Assembly: GCA_016285075.1 (NCBI GenBank)
Contig: JAEEQB010000004.1
Location: forward strand, 1-64,000
Reading direction: 5' to 3'
DNA length: 64,000 nucleotides
Source: Prevotella sp.
GTDB lineage: Bacteria > Bacteroidota > Bacteroidia > Bacteroidales > Bacteroidaceae
Shown: positions 25,571 to 33,239 of the stretch, piece after piece
How positions within the stretch are numbered: the stretch's first letter is position 1
How the letters are laid out: every line of letters starts with the position of its first letter
The notes under the pieces: generated by a model
The model's database searches: none
The model's input: only the letters and a program-made list of their open reading frames with translations
Told to the model about the DNA's origin: nothing
Program-made: the position numbers and the translations under genes

Positions 25571-25665
25571 TGAAACGAAGGGACGGGTACCTGTTTCATA
25601 AAGAACAGGAGCTAGTAATAATCAATTCGTTGAATCCGTGCAGAGATTGGAACATGGGTCGGACT
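25571..25665. repeat. 95-bp direct repeat, copy 2
   Basis: It matches 15571-15665 over the full 95 bases, exactly 10,000 bases apart. The sequence past it (CACGTATTTTAC) differs from that past copy 1. A short C-rich tract and then the tandem array begin soon after. Confidence 0.9.
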
Positions 25666-25811
25666 CACGTATTTTACTAACTGAACTCCCCCCCCCTTAA
25701 ACGACCACAGATTACACAGATGTCACAGATTAATAGCGTATTACATCCGCTTTGCGGAGATTTTGAAAGGATTTCACAGAATCTTCCCTGCTATTTTGCA
25801 GAATCGGTGCA

Positions 25812-26225
25812 GCAACGGACTGCACGGACAGAACAGACTTTTTTACGACTACGAATTGCACGAATTAAACGAATTATTCTTTAGCAACGGACAGCACGGA
25901 CAGAACAGACTTTTTTTACGACTACGAATTGCACTAATTAAACGAATTATTCTTCAGCAACGGACTGCACGGACAGAACAGACTTTTTTTACGACTACGA
26001 ATTGCACTGATTAAACGAATTATTCTTCAGCAACGGACTGCACGGACAGAACAGACTTTTTTACGACTACGAATTGCACGAATTAAACGAATTATTCTTC
26101 AGCAACGGACTGCACGGACAGAACAGACTTTTTTTACGACTACGAATTGCACGAATTAAACGAATTATTCTTCAGCAACGGACAGCACGGACAGAACAGA
26201 CTACGAATTTCACGAATTATACTCC
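25812..26225. repeat. Tandem array of 72/73-bp units
   Basis: Five full units start at 25812, 25884, 25957, 26030 and 26102, and a partial sixth starts at 26175. Each begins GCAACGGAC(T/A)GCACGGACAG and contains a T6/T7 run followed by ACGACTACGAATTGCAC. Units differ by one or two bases, and the length change comes from the T run. The frame stays open across units, giving an apparent repetitive peptide, but it has no start signals and mirrors the repeat. Confidence 0.9.
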
Positions 26226-26229
26226 CCAA

Positions 26230-26553
26230 ATGACCGAACGGGAATGGATGTCTTTCGATAACGAGTTCAAATCTCTGATGGATGAATTAAGCTTAATAGC
26301 TGGCTATAATGACCTACTTACCCAGATGTGTGATTCTGCATCGCTTGAACAACTTGATGCTGCCATGATGACAGAACATGTTGAACTGCAGGCGAAAGCT
26401 AAAACAGTTTGGAACTCGTGGCACTTTGTTGAAGATCGGAGCTATATAACGGGAAAAAAGCTCTCTCGCGTGAAATATTCCTCCAAGAGAAGTGGCTATC
26501 TCAGTTTTTATTCGTACCTTTGCCATGTCATCGATGATTTTTGCTTGTCTTGA
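26230..26553 (+). CDS. Hypothetical protein downstream of the tandem array
   Basis: A 107-residue frame starting at MTEREWMSFDNEF. The same frame is open further upstream only because of the tandem repeats, so I use this ATG. Residues 1-60 look like a real acidic helical protein (DELSLIAGYNDLLTQMCDSA). The C-terminal half (YITGKKLSRVKYSSKRSGYL to the end) looks less convincing and may be out of the original frame. No family is recognised. It could be a small accessory protein or a decayed gene. Confidence 0.4.
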   Translation: MTEREWMSFDNEFKSLMDELSLIAGYNDLLTQMCDSASLEQLDAAMMTEHVELQAKAKTVWNSWHFVEDRSYITGKKLSRVKYSSKRSGYLSFYSYLCHVIDDFCLS

Positions 26554-26730
26554 ATTGCAGCACTGAGGTAAGTAATAGTCTGATATGACAAAACCCTGGG
26601 CCGTTCGGCTATGCCGCTTGCCCAAGCAAGAGCTTTCTGTTGCTCAGGAACTGATAAATAGAGTTAAATCAAAGTGCTGCGGGATATAGGACTGATTCAA
26701 AGATATGCCCATTAAATCCAAGCATCGATT

Positions 26731-27168
26731 ATGAAGGATTGGAACGAATTGTACGACCTTGCGTTGCGGATTGCTATCCGTGCGCATGAGGGACAGAAAG
26801 ACAAGTCAGAACGTGAGTATGTGATGCATCCAATACGTGTAGCGGAGAGGTGCAATGACCCAAGGGCAAAAATTGTGGCTCTACTCCATGACACGATAGA
26901 AGATACTGACGTAACGGCAGAATATCTGAGAAGCGAGGGATTTCCCGAAGAAATCATAAGTGCTGTATTGTCTGTGACGAAACAAGAGGGAGAGAACTAT
27001 GAGGACTTTGTGCATAGAGCTTCTGAGAATCCTCTTGGCAGGGAGGTGAAGATTGCCGACTTGGAGGACAACATGGATGTTCGACGATTGAAAGAAATAA
27101 AAGATGAAGACGTGGCGCGGTTACGGAAGTATCTTTGTGCTTGGCAATACCTGATTAAACTTGGATAA
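26731..27168 (+). CDS. HD-domain phosphohydrolase, MESH1/SpoT hydrolase-like
   Basis: A 145-residue single-domain protein. It shows the HD-hydrolase order: AIRAHEGQKDK with YVMHPIRVAE, then LLHDTIEDTDV (the HD pair plus ED), and KIADLEDNMD toward the C terminus. This is the motif set of small (p)ppGpp hydrolases (MESH1-like) and of the hydrolase half of SpoT. The expected reaction is removal of the 3'-pyrophosphate of ppGpp, needing a bound divalent metal. No synthetase, TGS or ACT domain is present, so it would be a stand-alone alarmone hydrolase. Another nucleotide substrate is possible. It is separated from its neighbours by non-coding DNA, and a terminator follows about 95 bases after the stop. 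Confidence 0.85.
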   Translation: MKDWNELYDLALRIAIRAHEGQKDKSEREYVMHPIRVAERCNDPRAKIVALLHDTIEDTDVTAEYLRSEGFPEEIISAVLSVTKQEGENYEDFVHRASENPLGREVKIADLEDNMDVRRLKEIKDEDVARLRKYLCAWQYLIKLG

Positions 27169-27263
27169 AATCTCCATCGCGTCGCGGCCGGCTATCTGAC
27201 GAGTGCAGTTGTTCTCCAATCTCCTGCAAGATGGTCGTGCCAAGTACATTATACGCAAAAAAT

Positions 27264-27296
27264 TACCGCTGAACGAATGTCCAGCGGTATTTTTTT
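27264..27296. terminator. Bidirectional intrinsic terminator
   Basis: A stem TACCGCTG/CAGCGGTA is flanked by T7 on the plus side and by A-rich sequence (AAAAAATT) that gives T6 on the minus side. It sits between the convergent HD-hydrolase and small lipoprotein genes and can serve both. Confidence 0.85.
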
Positions 27297-27321
27297 AATT
27301 AGTTCGTCGTGAAACAACTAA

Positions 27322-27522
27322 TTACTGAGCAGCCTGAGTAGCCTGAGCAGAATCAGCGGGAGCAGCAACGCTGTCAGCCTGAGCAGAATCAGCGGGAGCA
27401 ACGCTGTCAACAGCCTCTACAGAGTCAGTCTCAACCTCGGGAGCGGGCTGTGCCTGCTGACCACCACAAGAAGCGAACGAAATAGCTGCAACAGCTACGA
27501 ACATAAATACTAATTTCTTCAT
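27322..27522 (-). CDS. Small Ala/Asp-rich lipoprotein
   Basis: A 66-residue lipoprotein starting at MKKLVFMFVA. A longer frame upstream adds ten residues without sense. The signal peptide ends at the lipobox FASC (Cys19). The mature part is low-complexity and acidic: Gln/Pro first, then repeats of ADSAQA and DSVA-type units to the end. Short lipoproteins of this kind are common in Prevotella and may act as abundant envelope proteins, in the style of small outer-membrane lipoproteins. A -7 box TACCTTTG lies at 27575-27582 on the minus strand, about 53 bases before the start, and a terminator follows the stop. Confidence 0.85.
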   Translation of the reverse strand: MKKLVFMFVAVAAISFASCGGQQAQPAPEVETDSVEAVDSVAPADSAQADSVAAPADSAQATQAAQ

Positions 27523-27824
27523 TTTTCTAATGCTTTTTAATCTGTAAAACAATCATTTGTTTATTAAAACGATGCAAAGGTATACATTTTTTCGATACGT
27601 TGTACTTTTTTTTGTGTTTTTTTTTTGCCATTTTTGTAACTTTTTTGCAAGTGACTGAAAATCAGTTACTTTTGAAATGTTAAATTTTGCCTTTTTTTTT
27701 AACGTTTAGGCGTTCTTGGTAAAATTAGTACTTTTTAAGGATTTTACGACGCTTTCGAGTTTACTTCAAAACTCCTCCATTTATTACGTGTGAATGACAC
27801 CTTCTTTAGAAAAAAACGAATATA

Positions 27825-27856
27825 TTTGGCATTTTGCTCACTTATTCGTAACTTTG
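27825..27856 (+). promoter_or_regulatory. Promoter of mtaB
   Basis: TTTG at 27825-27828, a 20-base spacer and TAACTTTG at 27849-27856 match the Bacteroidota consensus. The ATG follows at 27888. The rest of 27583-27824 is AT-rich with no gene seen. Confidence 0.8.
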
Positions 27857-27887
27857 CAATCTCTTAAGATATACCTATTTTATTAAT

Positions 27888-29234
27888 ATGATAGATACAT
27901 CGATATTTCAAGGAAAGAAGGCAGCCTATTTTACTTTAGGTTGCAAATTGAACTTCTCGGAAACGTCTACTTTTGGTCGGATGCTTCAAGAACTTGGTGT
28001 GCAGACAGTTAGAAATGGGGAGACGGCAGATATATGTTTGATTAATACTTGTTCTGTAACAGAGGTCGCAGATCATAAATGCCGACAGACTATCCATCGG
28101 ATGGTGCGTCAGCATCCCGACGCTTTTGTTGTGGTTACCGGCTGTTATTCGCAGTTGTCCCCAGATGTGGTAAGCAAGATAGAAGGTGTTGACCTTGTTT
28201 TGGGATCAGACGAGAAAGCCCGCCTTGTTTCCTTCCTTTCTGAGGCCTTGATGAGAAAGGAAATGAATCAAACAGGAACAAGCACTGCCTGTTTTACTCA
28301 AAAGACAAAGGATATAAAAAGTTTTGCACCCTCCTGTTCACGTGGCAATCGCACACGATATTTCCTGAAAGTACAGGATGGCTGCGATTATTTCTGTACA
28401 TACTGTACCATACCTTTTGCGCGAGGCTTCAGCCGGAATCCTCCTATTGCATCATTGGTTGAACAAGTGCAAGAAGCAGCAGAGAATGGAGGTAAGGAGA
28501 TTGTGCTGACGGGAGTGAATATCGGTGACTTTGGGAAAACGACAGGCGAACACTTTATTGACTTGGTGAGAGCACTTGATGGGGTGACAGGCATCAGCCG
28601 TTTTCGAATCAGTTCCTTAGAGCCTGACCTCTTATCTGATGAACTGATAGCATATTGTGCCCAAAGCCGGGCTTTCATGCCCCATTTCCATATACCCTTA
28701 CAGAGTGGCAGCGACACTGTGCTTCGTCTGATGCATCGTCACTATACACGTCAGGTGTTTGCTGATAAGATTTCGAAGATCAAACAGTTGATGCCTGATT
28801 CGTTCATTGGTGTTGATGTGATGGTGGGGTGTAGAGGTGAGACACAGGATTGTTTTGATGAGACTTTCAGCTTTCTCCAGTCGTTGGATGTGACACAGCT
28901 GCATGTGTTTCCCTATTCCGAGAGACCTGGAACTGCAGCGCTTAAGATTGACTACGTGGTGAGTGAAGCAGAAAAGAAAAGGCGCAGCAAGCTGCTTTTA
29001 GGATTGTCCGAGCAGAAGACCTCAGATTTCTATACCCGTCACATAGGACAGGAAATGGAAGTTCTTCTTGAGAAATCAACACGTGGCAGAGCTATGCACG
29101 GCTTTACCAAGAATTATATCAGAGTGGAACTTCCTCCGCAGGATGCCAGGCCAGAATTGGATAACCAATTGGTGAATGTTCGTTTAGGTGGCTTTAATCA
29201 TGATAAAACTGCATTGCTTGGCACTTTATTATAA
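27888..29234 (+). CDS. mtaB: tRNA (t6A37) methylthiotransferase MtaB
   Basis: A 448-residue radical SAM enzyme that converts t6A at position 37 of tRNA to ms2t6A, using two [4Fe-4S] clusters. The N-terminal MTTase domain has the three cluster cysteines in FTLGCKLNFSE, INTCSVTEVAD and VVTGCYSQ. The radical SAM motif CDYFCTYC (CxxxCxxC) lies near 165, followed by the family's GGKEIVLTGVNIGDFG and IPLQSGSDTVLRLMHR. A short TRAM-like C-terminal region closes the protein. TLGCK near the start favours MtaB over MiaB and RimO, as do length and the overall pattern. It is the first gene of a plus-strand run that continues with a glycosyltransferase 33 bases downstream. Confidence 0.92.
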   Translation: MIDTSIFQGKKAAYFTLGCKLNFSETSTFGRMLQELGVQTVRNGETADICLINTCSVTEVADHKCRQTIHRMVRQHPDAFVVVTGCYSQLSPDVVSKIEGVDLVLGSDEKARLVSFLSEALMRKEMNQTGTSTACFTQKTKDIKSFAPSCSRGNRTRYFLKVQDGCDYFCTYCTIPFARGFSRNPPIASLVEQVQEAAENGGKEIVLTGVNIGDFGKTTGEHFIDLVRALDGVTGISRFRISSLEPDLLSDELIAYCAQSRAFMPHFHIPLQSGSDTVLRLMHRHYTRQVFADKISKIKQLMPDSFIGVDVMVGCRGETQDCFDETFSFLQSLDVTQLHVFPYSERPGTAALKIDYVVSEAEKKRRSKLLLGLSEQKTSDFYTRHIGQEMEVLLEKSTRGRAMHGFTKNYIRVELPPQDARPELDNQLVNVRLGGFNHDKTALLGTLL

Positions 29235-29267
29235 AATAGGTATTTACATTATTATATATTATAGGTA

Positions 29268-30290
29268 ATGGATAAGGTCGCCATTGTGATTTTGAATTGG
29301 AACGGAGCAGATATGCTCCGCCAATATCTTCCAACCGTAATGGATTATTCTGGTGGAGAGGCATCAGTCTATGTCGCAGACAATGCATCAACTGATGGCT
29401 CACTGGATCTGCTTCGAGAGAGTTTCCCATCCTGTCGACTGATTTTGCTTGACAGAAACTGGGGGTTTGCCGATGGTTACAACAAGGCACTCAAGCAGAT
29501 AGATGCAGAGTATTACCTGCTATTGAACAGCGACATAGAGGTTACTCCAGGATGGCTGACTCCCCTTGTTGAACTGATGGATGCCAATCCTGATGTCGCT
29601 GCCTGTCAGCCAAAACTGTTAAGTCTGAATGATCGCGACAGGTTTGAATACGCAGGAGCGTGTGGCGGCTTTCTTGACCGCTATGGATACCCTTTCTGCC
29701 GAGGACGGGTGTTCGACAGATTGGAGCGTGATGAAGGTCAGTACGACAGTCGTGCGGACATCTTGTGGGCTACTGGCGCAGCATTGATGATACGTTCAAG
29801 TGACTATTGGGAGGCAGGTGGTTTGGATGGTCGTTTCTTTGCCCATAGTGAAGAGATAGATCTCTGCTGGCGCTTGCGCATCAAAGGGAGAAGGATTCTT
29901 TGTGAACCCCAGTCCAAAGTATATCATCTGGGTGGAGGTACGCTGCCTAAGGCTAATCCCAGGAAGACTTTCCTGAATTTCCGTAATAATTTAACGATGC
30001 TCTATAAATGCTTGCCAGACAAAGAACTAAGACATGTCATGATGGTTCGTTGGTGGCTAGATTACCTTGCTGCGGCAGAGATGTTGATCCTGAAGCACAA
30101 CATGCAGGACTGCTTGGCTATTTTCCGTGCACGAAAAGCATATAAGAACTGGCGGAAGGACTTCGAAGAAGATCGGAGGCAGATACAGGCTTGCCGAATG
30201 GCCGCAGACATACCGCAACACACAGGCTTCTCCCTGCTTTGGCAGTATTATGTCAAGCGTCATAGGTGTTTTTCAGAAATTATGGGATGA
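29268..30290 (+). CDS. Family 2 glycosyltransferase
   Basis: A 340-residue GT-A glycosyltransferase of the rhamnosyltransferase-like type. It opens VAIVILNWNGADMLRQYL, then DNASTDGSLDLL, a nucleotide/metal site YYLLLNSDIEVTPGW, and the acceptor-side FFAHSEEIDLCWRLRIKG with a conserved acid pair. No transmembrane helix is evident, so it would act on a lipid-linked or surface-polysaccharide acceptor at the inner face of the membrane. It is placed between mtaB and a MaoC-like gene, away from any sugar-polymer cluster. Donor and acceptor cannot be told. Confidence 0.9.
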   Translation: MDKVAIVILNWNGADMLRQYLPTVMDYSGGEASVYVADNASTDGSLDLLRESFPSCRLILLDRNWGFADGYNKALKQIDAEYYLLLNSDIEVTPGWLTPLVELMDANPDVAACQPKLLSLNDRDRFEYAGACGGFLDRYGYPFCRGRVFDRLERDEGQYDSRADILWATGAALMIRSSDYWEAGGLDGRFFAHSEEIDLCWRLRIKGRRILCEPQSKVYHLGGGTLPKANPRKTFLNFRNNLTMLYKCLPDKELRHVMMVRWWLDYLAAAEMLILKHNMQDCLAIFRARKAYKNWRKDFEEDRRQIQACRMAADIPQHTGFSLLWQYYVKRHRCFSEIMG

Positions 30291-30293
30291 AAA

Positions 30294-30325
30294 GTTGTGC
30301 AATTCATTTTTTTTGTGTAAGTTTG
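30294..30325 (+). promoter_or_regulatory. Promoter of the MaoC-like gene
   Basis: GTTG (30294-30297), a 20-base spacer and TAAGTTTG (30318-30325) approximate the Bacteroidota consensus. The start codon is 18 bases downstream. Confidence 0.55.
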
Positions 30326-30342
30326 CACCAAAATTCTGACAG

Positions 30343-30807
30343 ATGGGAAAATTAGTAATTAATTCTTACGATGAATTTGCCTCTCACCTGGGTGAGGAAC
30401 TCGGGGTTTCTGATTGGCTACAAGTTGATCAACCACGTATTAATCTCTTTGCCGATGCCACACTCGATCACCAGTGGATTCATGTCGATGTGGAGCGTGC
30501 TAAGGAAGAAAGCCAATACAAGAGTACTATTGCACACGGATATCTCACGCTTTCCTTGCTTCCCTATTTGTGGGATCAGATTATCGAAGTGCATCATATC
30601 AAGATGTTGGTGAATTATGGAATGGACAAGATGCGCTTCGGCCAGCCTGTCGTTACAGGAAGCCGCATCCGTTTAGTCACAAAGTTGTACAATATCCAGA
30701 ATCTGCGTGGTATTTGCAAGGCTGAGATAGAGTTTAAGATTGAAATTGAGGGACAACGTAAGCCAGCACTTGAAGGTATAGCGTCGTTCCTTTACTATTT
30801 TATTTGA
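30343..30807 (+). CDS. MaoC-like (R)-specific enoyl-CoA hydratase
   Basis: A 154-residue hot-dog-fold protein. The hydratase motif is visible as FADATLDHQWIHVDVERAKE, with the catalytic Asp and His, followed by TIAHGYLTLSLLPYL. Members add water to trans-2-enoyl-CoA, giving (R)-3-hydroxyacyl-CoA, or act on related acyl thioesters. Length and single-domain form fit the small MaoC group often annotated as acyl dehydratases. It lies ten bases before the amidophosphoribosyltransferase-like gene and probably shares a transcript with it. The pairing gives no clear pathway clue. Confidence 0.88.
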   Translation: MGKLVINSYDEFASHLGEELGVSDWLQVDQPRINLFADATLDHQWIHVDVERAKEESQYKSTIAHGYLTLSLLPYLWDQIIEVHHIKMLVNYGMDKMRFGQPVVTGSRIRLVTKLYNIQNLRGICKAEIEFKIEIEGQRKPALEGIASFLYYFI

Positions 30808-30816
30808 TAGACGTTT

Positions 30817-32289
30817 ATGGGAGGCTTTTTCGGATCCATCTCCACGAAGGAGTGCGTGAACGACTTGTTTTACGGCACCGACTACAATTCACATCTTGGT
30901 ACAAAACGCGCAGGACTGGTAACGTTTGACCCTGAGCAGGGATTCAACCGTAGTATCCACTCTCTTGAAAGGGACTATTTCCGCTCTCGTTTTGAGGACG
31001 AACTTGATTCGTTCCACGGCTGTCAGGGACTGGGTGTCATCAGCGACACAGACCCACAGCCCATCATTGTCAATTCTCACTTGGGACGCTATGCCGTGGT
31101 GACTGTTGCAAAGATTAACAACCTTAGAGAGATTGCCGACGAGCTCTTGGCACAGCGGATGCATTTCAGCGAAATGTCTGCCAACAACATCAACCAGACG
31201 GAATTGGTGGCATTGCTCATCAATATGGGAAATACCTTCGTTGAAGGTATTAACATGGTTTATCGCAAGATTGAAGGCTCGTGCTCGATGCTGATTCTTA
31301 CTGAAGACGGAATCATTGCTGCTCGTGACTTCTTGGGACGTACCCCCATCGTTATTGGAAGGAAAGAAATCCACCGGCTGACGCTGATTGGTACTGAGGA
31401 AGTCATTCAGGCTCATGCAGTCAGCAGCGAGTCGTGCAGTTTCCCCAATCTTGACTACAAGGTGGTGCGTGACCTTGGGCCAGGCGAGATAGTCCGTCTG
31501 CATGCCGATAGCATCGAGGTGTTGCAGCCATCCTTTGAACATGAGCAGATCTGTTCGTTCCTTTGGGTCTATTATGGCTTCCCTGCCAGCGACTACGAAG
31601 GTATTAATGTGGAAGCAGTGCGAGAGAAGAATGGACGTAGACTGGGCGAGAGCGATGATACCGAAGTCGACTGTGTCTGTGGCGTCCCAGACTCTGGTGT
31701 TGGCACAGCTTTAGGCTATGCAGAAGGCAAGGGTGTTCCTTATGAAAGAGCTGTCCTGAAATACACTCCCACTTGGCCACGCTCCTTTACTCCTGGCAAT
31801 CAGAGTCGTCGCGATCTGGTGGCAAAGATGAAGCTCATCCCTAACGCTGCAATCCTGAAAGACCGCCGTGTCGTGTTCTGCGACGATTCGATAGTTCGTG
31901 GTACCCAGCTTCGTGACAACGTGCGTACGTTTTTCGAATATGGTGCCAAGGAAGTACATTGCCGCATTTCCTGTCCGCCGCTGGTCTACGGATGCCCGTT
32001 CATAGGCTTTACAGCATCGAAGTCTGACCTGGAACTCATTACCCGTCAGATTATCCGTGACTTTGAGGGTGATGACAAGAAGAATCTCGAGAAATATGCC
32101 CGGACAGACTCTCCAGAATATAAGCGCATGGTGAATGAGATAGCCCATCGGTTGGGGCTTTCCACCTTGAAGTTTGCTAAGCTCGAGGATCTCATTGCCT
32201 CAATAGGCATGCCCAAATGTAAGGTCTGTACCCATTGCTTTGATGGCACTAGTTATTGCCATCAGCCTGAAACTGAGAAGTTTTTCTGA
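30817..32289 (+). CDS. Amidophosphoribosyltransferase-like protein lacking the N-terminal cysteine
   Basis: A 490-residue protein with the two domains of PurF: an N-terminal class II glutamine amidotransferase fold (about 1-235) and a phosphoribosyltransferase domain whose PRPP motif is visible in RRVVFCDDSIVRGTQLRDNV (about 350-370). PurF makes phosphoribosylamine from PRPP and glutamine, the first step of purine synthesis, using the amino group and thiol of residue Cys2. Here the protein begins MGGFFGSIS, where PurF has MCGI.G, so the nucleophile is replaced by Gly. It may use free ammonia, serve as a regulatory paralogue, or do another job. A C-terminal CKVCTHCFDG adds two CxxC-type cysteines. 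The 3' end overlaps the convergent PheC-like gene by 41 bases. Confidence 0.85.
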   Translation: MGGFFGSISTKECVNDLFYGTDYNSHLGTKRAGLVTFDPEQGFNRSIHSLERDYFRSRFEDELDSFHGCQGLGVISDTDPQPIIVNSHLGRYAVVTVAKINNLREIADELLAQRMHFSEMSANNINQTELVALLINMGNTFVEGINMVYRKIEGSCSMLILTEDGIIAARDFLGRTPIVIGRKEIHRLTLIGTEEVIQAHAVSSESCSFPNLDYKVVRDLGPGEIVRLHADSIEVLQPSFEHEQICSFLWVYYGFPASDYEGINVEAVREKNGRRLGESDDTEVDCVCGVPDSGVGTALGYAEGKGVPYERAVLKYTPTWPRSFTPGNQSRRDLVAKMKLIPNAAILKDRRVVFCDDSIVRGTQLRDNVRTFFEYGAKEVHCRISCPPLVYGCPFIGFTASKSDLELITRQIIRDFEGDDKKNLEKYARTDSPEYKRMVNEIAHRLGLSTLKFAKLEDLIASIGMPKCKVCTHCFDGTSYCHQPETEKFF

Positions 32290-33097
32290 ACGCATAGACC
32301 AAGCCGTATTTCTCGTGTAGTCGTTGAAGAGTACCGTCAGACTTCATCTGGCGAATAACAGTGTTCACCAGTTGTAGTAGATCCTCCTGGCCTTTGCGCA
32401 TCAGTACGCCGATCTCACCGTGGGTAAACGGCTTGTCCAGTAATGGAGCTGCGAGCCGGGGGTCCGTCTGCACATAGTAGGGAGCCTCTGTAATCTCTGT
32501 AATCATCACATCGGCTTTGCCCTCAGCTACGAGCAATGGGATCTCTTCGTTCTTCTGATGGACGATGATGGTGGCGTGAGTAAGGTTCTCGTTGGCAAAC
32601 TTCTCGTTCAGTCCCCCGGGATTCACCATCACCCGCACTTCGGGCTTGTCGAGGTCAGCTAATGACTTGTAACGGACAGCCTCGGAAGCCCGGCAAAGAA
32701 TCGTTTTGCCATTTGCCAGATAGCCGTCACTCATCAACATCGTCTCACATCGGGCTTCTGTAATTGTGATGCCACCGATAGCAAGGTCGAACATCTGAGG
32801 CTCAGCAAGAACATCAGCTGTCAGTGTAGGCCAAGTGGTCGGTACAAACGTTGTGCTGACATTCAACCGTTTGGCAATTTCCTGGGCCACTTCGATGCCA
32901 AAACCCCAGTATGTCCCGTCGTTCTCGCGGAAAGACAGCGGTCTGTAGTCACCTGTTGTGCCAATTAGAATGGTGCCACGATTAACAATCCTGTCAATGG
33001 TCGGCTTGACAGAAGCATTGTCCTCATTGAAAAAACACGATGAAACACTGGCCATTCCACAAATGGCTATAATGGGTAGAAGCAACCAATTCCTCAT
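32249..33097 (-). CDS. PheC/family 3 solute-binding-type lipoprotein
   Basis: A 282-residue lipoprotein from MRNWLLLPII (33097), though an ATG six codons earlier is possible. The signal ends at lipobox VSSC. The mature part is a type II periplasmic binding fold: RGTILIGTTGDYRPLSFREN, FGIEVAQEIAKRLNVS, FDLAIGGITITEARCE and KADVMITEITEAPYY. These features fit the SBP_bac_3 family, and especially the cyclohexadienyl dehydratase (PheC) branch, which makes phenylpyruvate or phenylalanine in the periplasm. An amino-acid-binding protein is the alternative, but no transporter genes lie nearby. It overlaps the neighbouring amidophosphoribosyltransferase-like gene tail-to-tail and lies downstream of dsbD. 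Confidence 0.82.
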   Translation of the reverse strand: MRNWLLLPIIAICGMASVSSCFFNEDNASVKPTIDRIVNRGTILIGTTGDYRPLSFRENDGTYWGFGIEVAQEIAKRLNVSTTFVPTTWPTLTADVLAEPQMFDLAIGGITITEARCETMLMSDGYLANGKTILCRASEAVRYKSLADLDKPEVRVMVNPGGLNEKFANENLTHATIIVHQKNEEIPLLVAEGKADVMITEITEAPYYVQTDPRLAAPLLDKPFTHGEIGVLMRKGQEDLLQLVNTVIRQMKSDGTLQRLHEKYGLVYAFRKTSQFQADGNN

Positions 33098-33239
33098 TCT
33101 GTCTTGTCCTATCATTTTACAGTATTTGGTTTTGTATGATGTGTTTCTTTGAAGATCTTGCCTTGCGTTAGGGCCCGAGGGTGCTGAGGTTCCTGATATA
33201 GAAACGTTCAGATTGTTGAATAACAAACAGATAAACAAA

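Noticed and set aside
25812..26225. CRISPR array
   Set aside because: Units are 72-73 bp, nearly identical along their whole length and without unique spacers. No cas genes were seen.
25763..26229. Repetitive peptide frames (HGQNRLF-type repeats)
   Set aside because: They are a translation of the 72/73-bp tandem array, without a plausible start or domain.
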